A stretch of 17,033 nt of DNA, from positions 1 to 17,033 of the forward strand of contig CALABV010000043.1 in NCBI GenBank assembly GCA_937886325.1, given 5' to 3'. Of this stretch, positions 16,755 to 17,033 are shown one piece after another; position 1 is the first letter of the stretch; each line of letters begins with the position of its first letter. The notes under the pieces are model-generated. The model worked only from the letters and a program-made list of their open reading frames with translations, was not told where the DNA came from and searched no databases. Source of the stretch: an uncultured Geobacter sp. GTDB taxonomy: Bacteria > Desulfobacterota > Desulfuromonadia > Geobacterales > Geobacteraceae. Made by a program: the position numbers and the translations under genes.

Positions 16755-16873
16755 CGGTAAAGGGCAAAGGGCAAAGGGCAAAGGGCAAAGGGCAAAAGGC
16801 AAAGGGCAAAGGGCAAAGGGCAAAGGGCAAAGGGCAAAAGGCAAAGGGCTAAGGGTAAAAGGCATACAGTAAA
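16755..16873. repeat. Heptanucleotide tandem array (GGGCAAA), 17 units
   Basis: Seventeen head-to-tail 7-base units without interruption. In order they are CGGTAAA, five GGGCAAA, AGGCAAA, five GGGCAAA, AGGCAAA, GGGCTAA, GGGTAAA, AGGCATA and CAGTAAA. Ten are identical and the degenerate ones cluster at the ends; the block of five GGGCAAA plus AGGCAAA occurs twice, as if a six-unit block had been duplicated. It begins one base after the korB stop and ends where the korC ribosome site begins. It resembles the STRR-type heptanucleotide repeats known from cyanobacteria. Confidence 0.92.
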
Positions 16874-16885
16874 GGAGACAGGGTA

Positions 16886-17033
16886 ATGTCCGCCAACAGA
16901 TATGAAATACGATTCTCCGGCGCCGGGGGGCAGGGGTTGATCCTGGCCGGAATCATCATGGGAGAGGCCGCCGCCATCTTTGACGGCAAGCAGGCCGTGC
17001 AGTCCCAGAGCTACGGTCCGGAAGCCCGCGGAG
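16886..17033 (+). CDS. korC: 2-oxoglutarate:ferredoxin oxidoreductase, gamma subunit, 3' truncated by window edge
   Basis: The first 49 codons of the gamma subunit of the KorABCD complex. The visible N-terminus has the family motif RFSGAGGQGLILAGIIMGEAAA (written here only in part of its length), then QAVQSQSYGPEARG, which is diagnostic for the 2-oxoacid:ferredoxin oxidoreductase gamma domain. That domain helps bind CoA and stabilises the alpha subunit. The ATG has AGGAG (16873-16877) eight bases upstream. It lies 132 bases after the korB stop, unusually far for a subunit gene of the same complex, with the heptad array between. The remaining ~130 residues are outside the window. Confidence 0.88.
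   Translation, partial: MSANRYEIRFSGAGGQGLILAGIIMGEAAAIFDGKQAVQSQSYGPEARG

Noticed and set aside
14813..16837. 674-residue open frame on the - strand across korA and korB
   Set aside because: It is the mirror of two well-supported genes. Its N-terminus is only the heptad array translated into a repeating LPFALCP-type peptide, because 7-base units give a 7-residue period. No family features.
16755..16873. Possible CRISPR array
   Set aside because: Units are 7 bases and abut directly; there are no spacers, and no cas genes in the window.

Overview
The window is a dense run of 17 protein genes, all on the + strand, from a GC-rich Gram-negative bacterium. The first gene (lpxB) enters at the left edge without its start and the last (korC) leaves at the right edge without its end. 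Lipid A/Kdo genes indicate an outer membrane with lipopolysaccharide. The downstream order icd-mdh-ferredoxin-korA-korB-korC indicates an anaerobe that uses ferredoxin-linked 2-oxoglutarate oxidation. As I recall, this order is found in Geobacter and relatives (Desulfuromonadia/Deltaproteobacteria), so that group is my best guess; it is an inference from gene content.

Region 1 (1-5853) makes the inner part of lipopolysaccharide: lpxB (lipid A disaccharide synthase, partial), msbA (lipid A flippase), a 335-base gap with a double-hairpin repeat, waaA (Kdo transferase), lpxK (lipid A 4'-kinase) and a small Trm112-type zinc-ribbon protein. Region 2 (5857-11745) is a cassette for core or surface-glycan assembly: a GT9 heptosyltransferase-like enzyme, a WaaE-like GT2 enzyme, a SAM-dependent methyltransferase, two more GT2 enzymes and a GT4 enzyme. 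Junctions are tight (an ATGA overlap, starts abutting or within tens of bases of the previous stop), so the cassette reads as one transcription unit growing a glycan on the Kdo-lipid A made by region 1.

Region 3 (11876-17033) is central metabolism: NADP-type isocitrate dehydrogenase, malate dehydrogenase, then a 2x[4Fe-4S] ferredoxin and the alpha, beta and (partial) gamma subunits of 2-oxoglutarate:ferredoxin oxidoreductase. Together these carry consecutive oxidative (or, run backwards, reductive) TCA-cycle steps and pass electrons to NADPH, NADH and ferredoxin.

The genes themselves are ordinary for the group. The less ordinary material lies between them: two palindromic double-hairpin elements (2946-3034 and 14369-14550, the second with 9-base terminal inverted repeats and a G-quadruplex-type motif), a 17-unit heptanucleotide array between korB and korC, a short heptanucleotide tract that holds the stop of the Trm112 gene and the start of the GT9 gene, and a three-codon mini-ORF with a canonical Shine-Dalgarno just before waaA. 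I saw no tRNA, rRNA, CRISPR, transposase or phage gene, and no clearly undescribed protein system.
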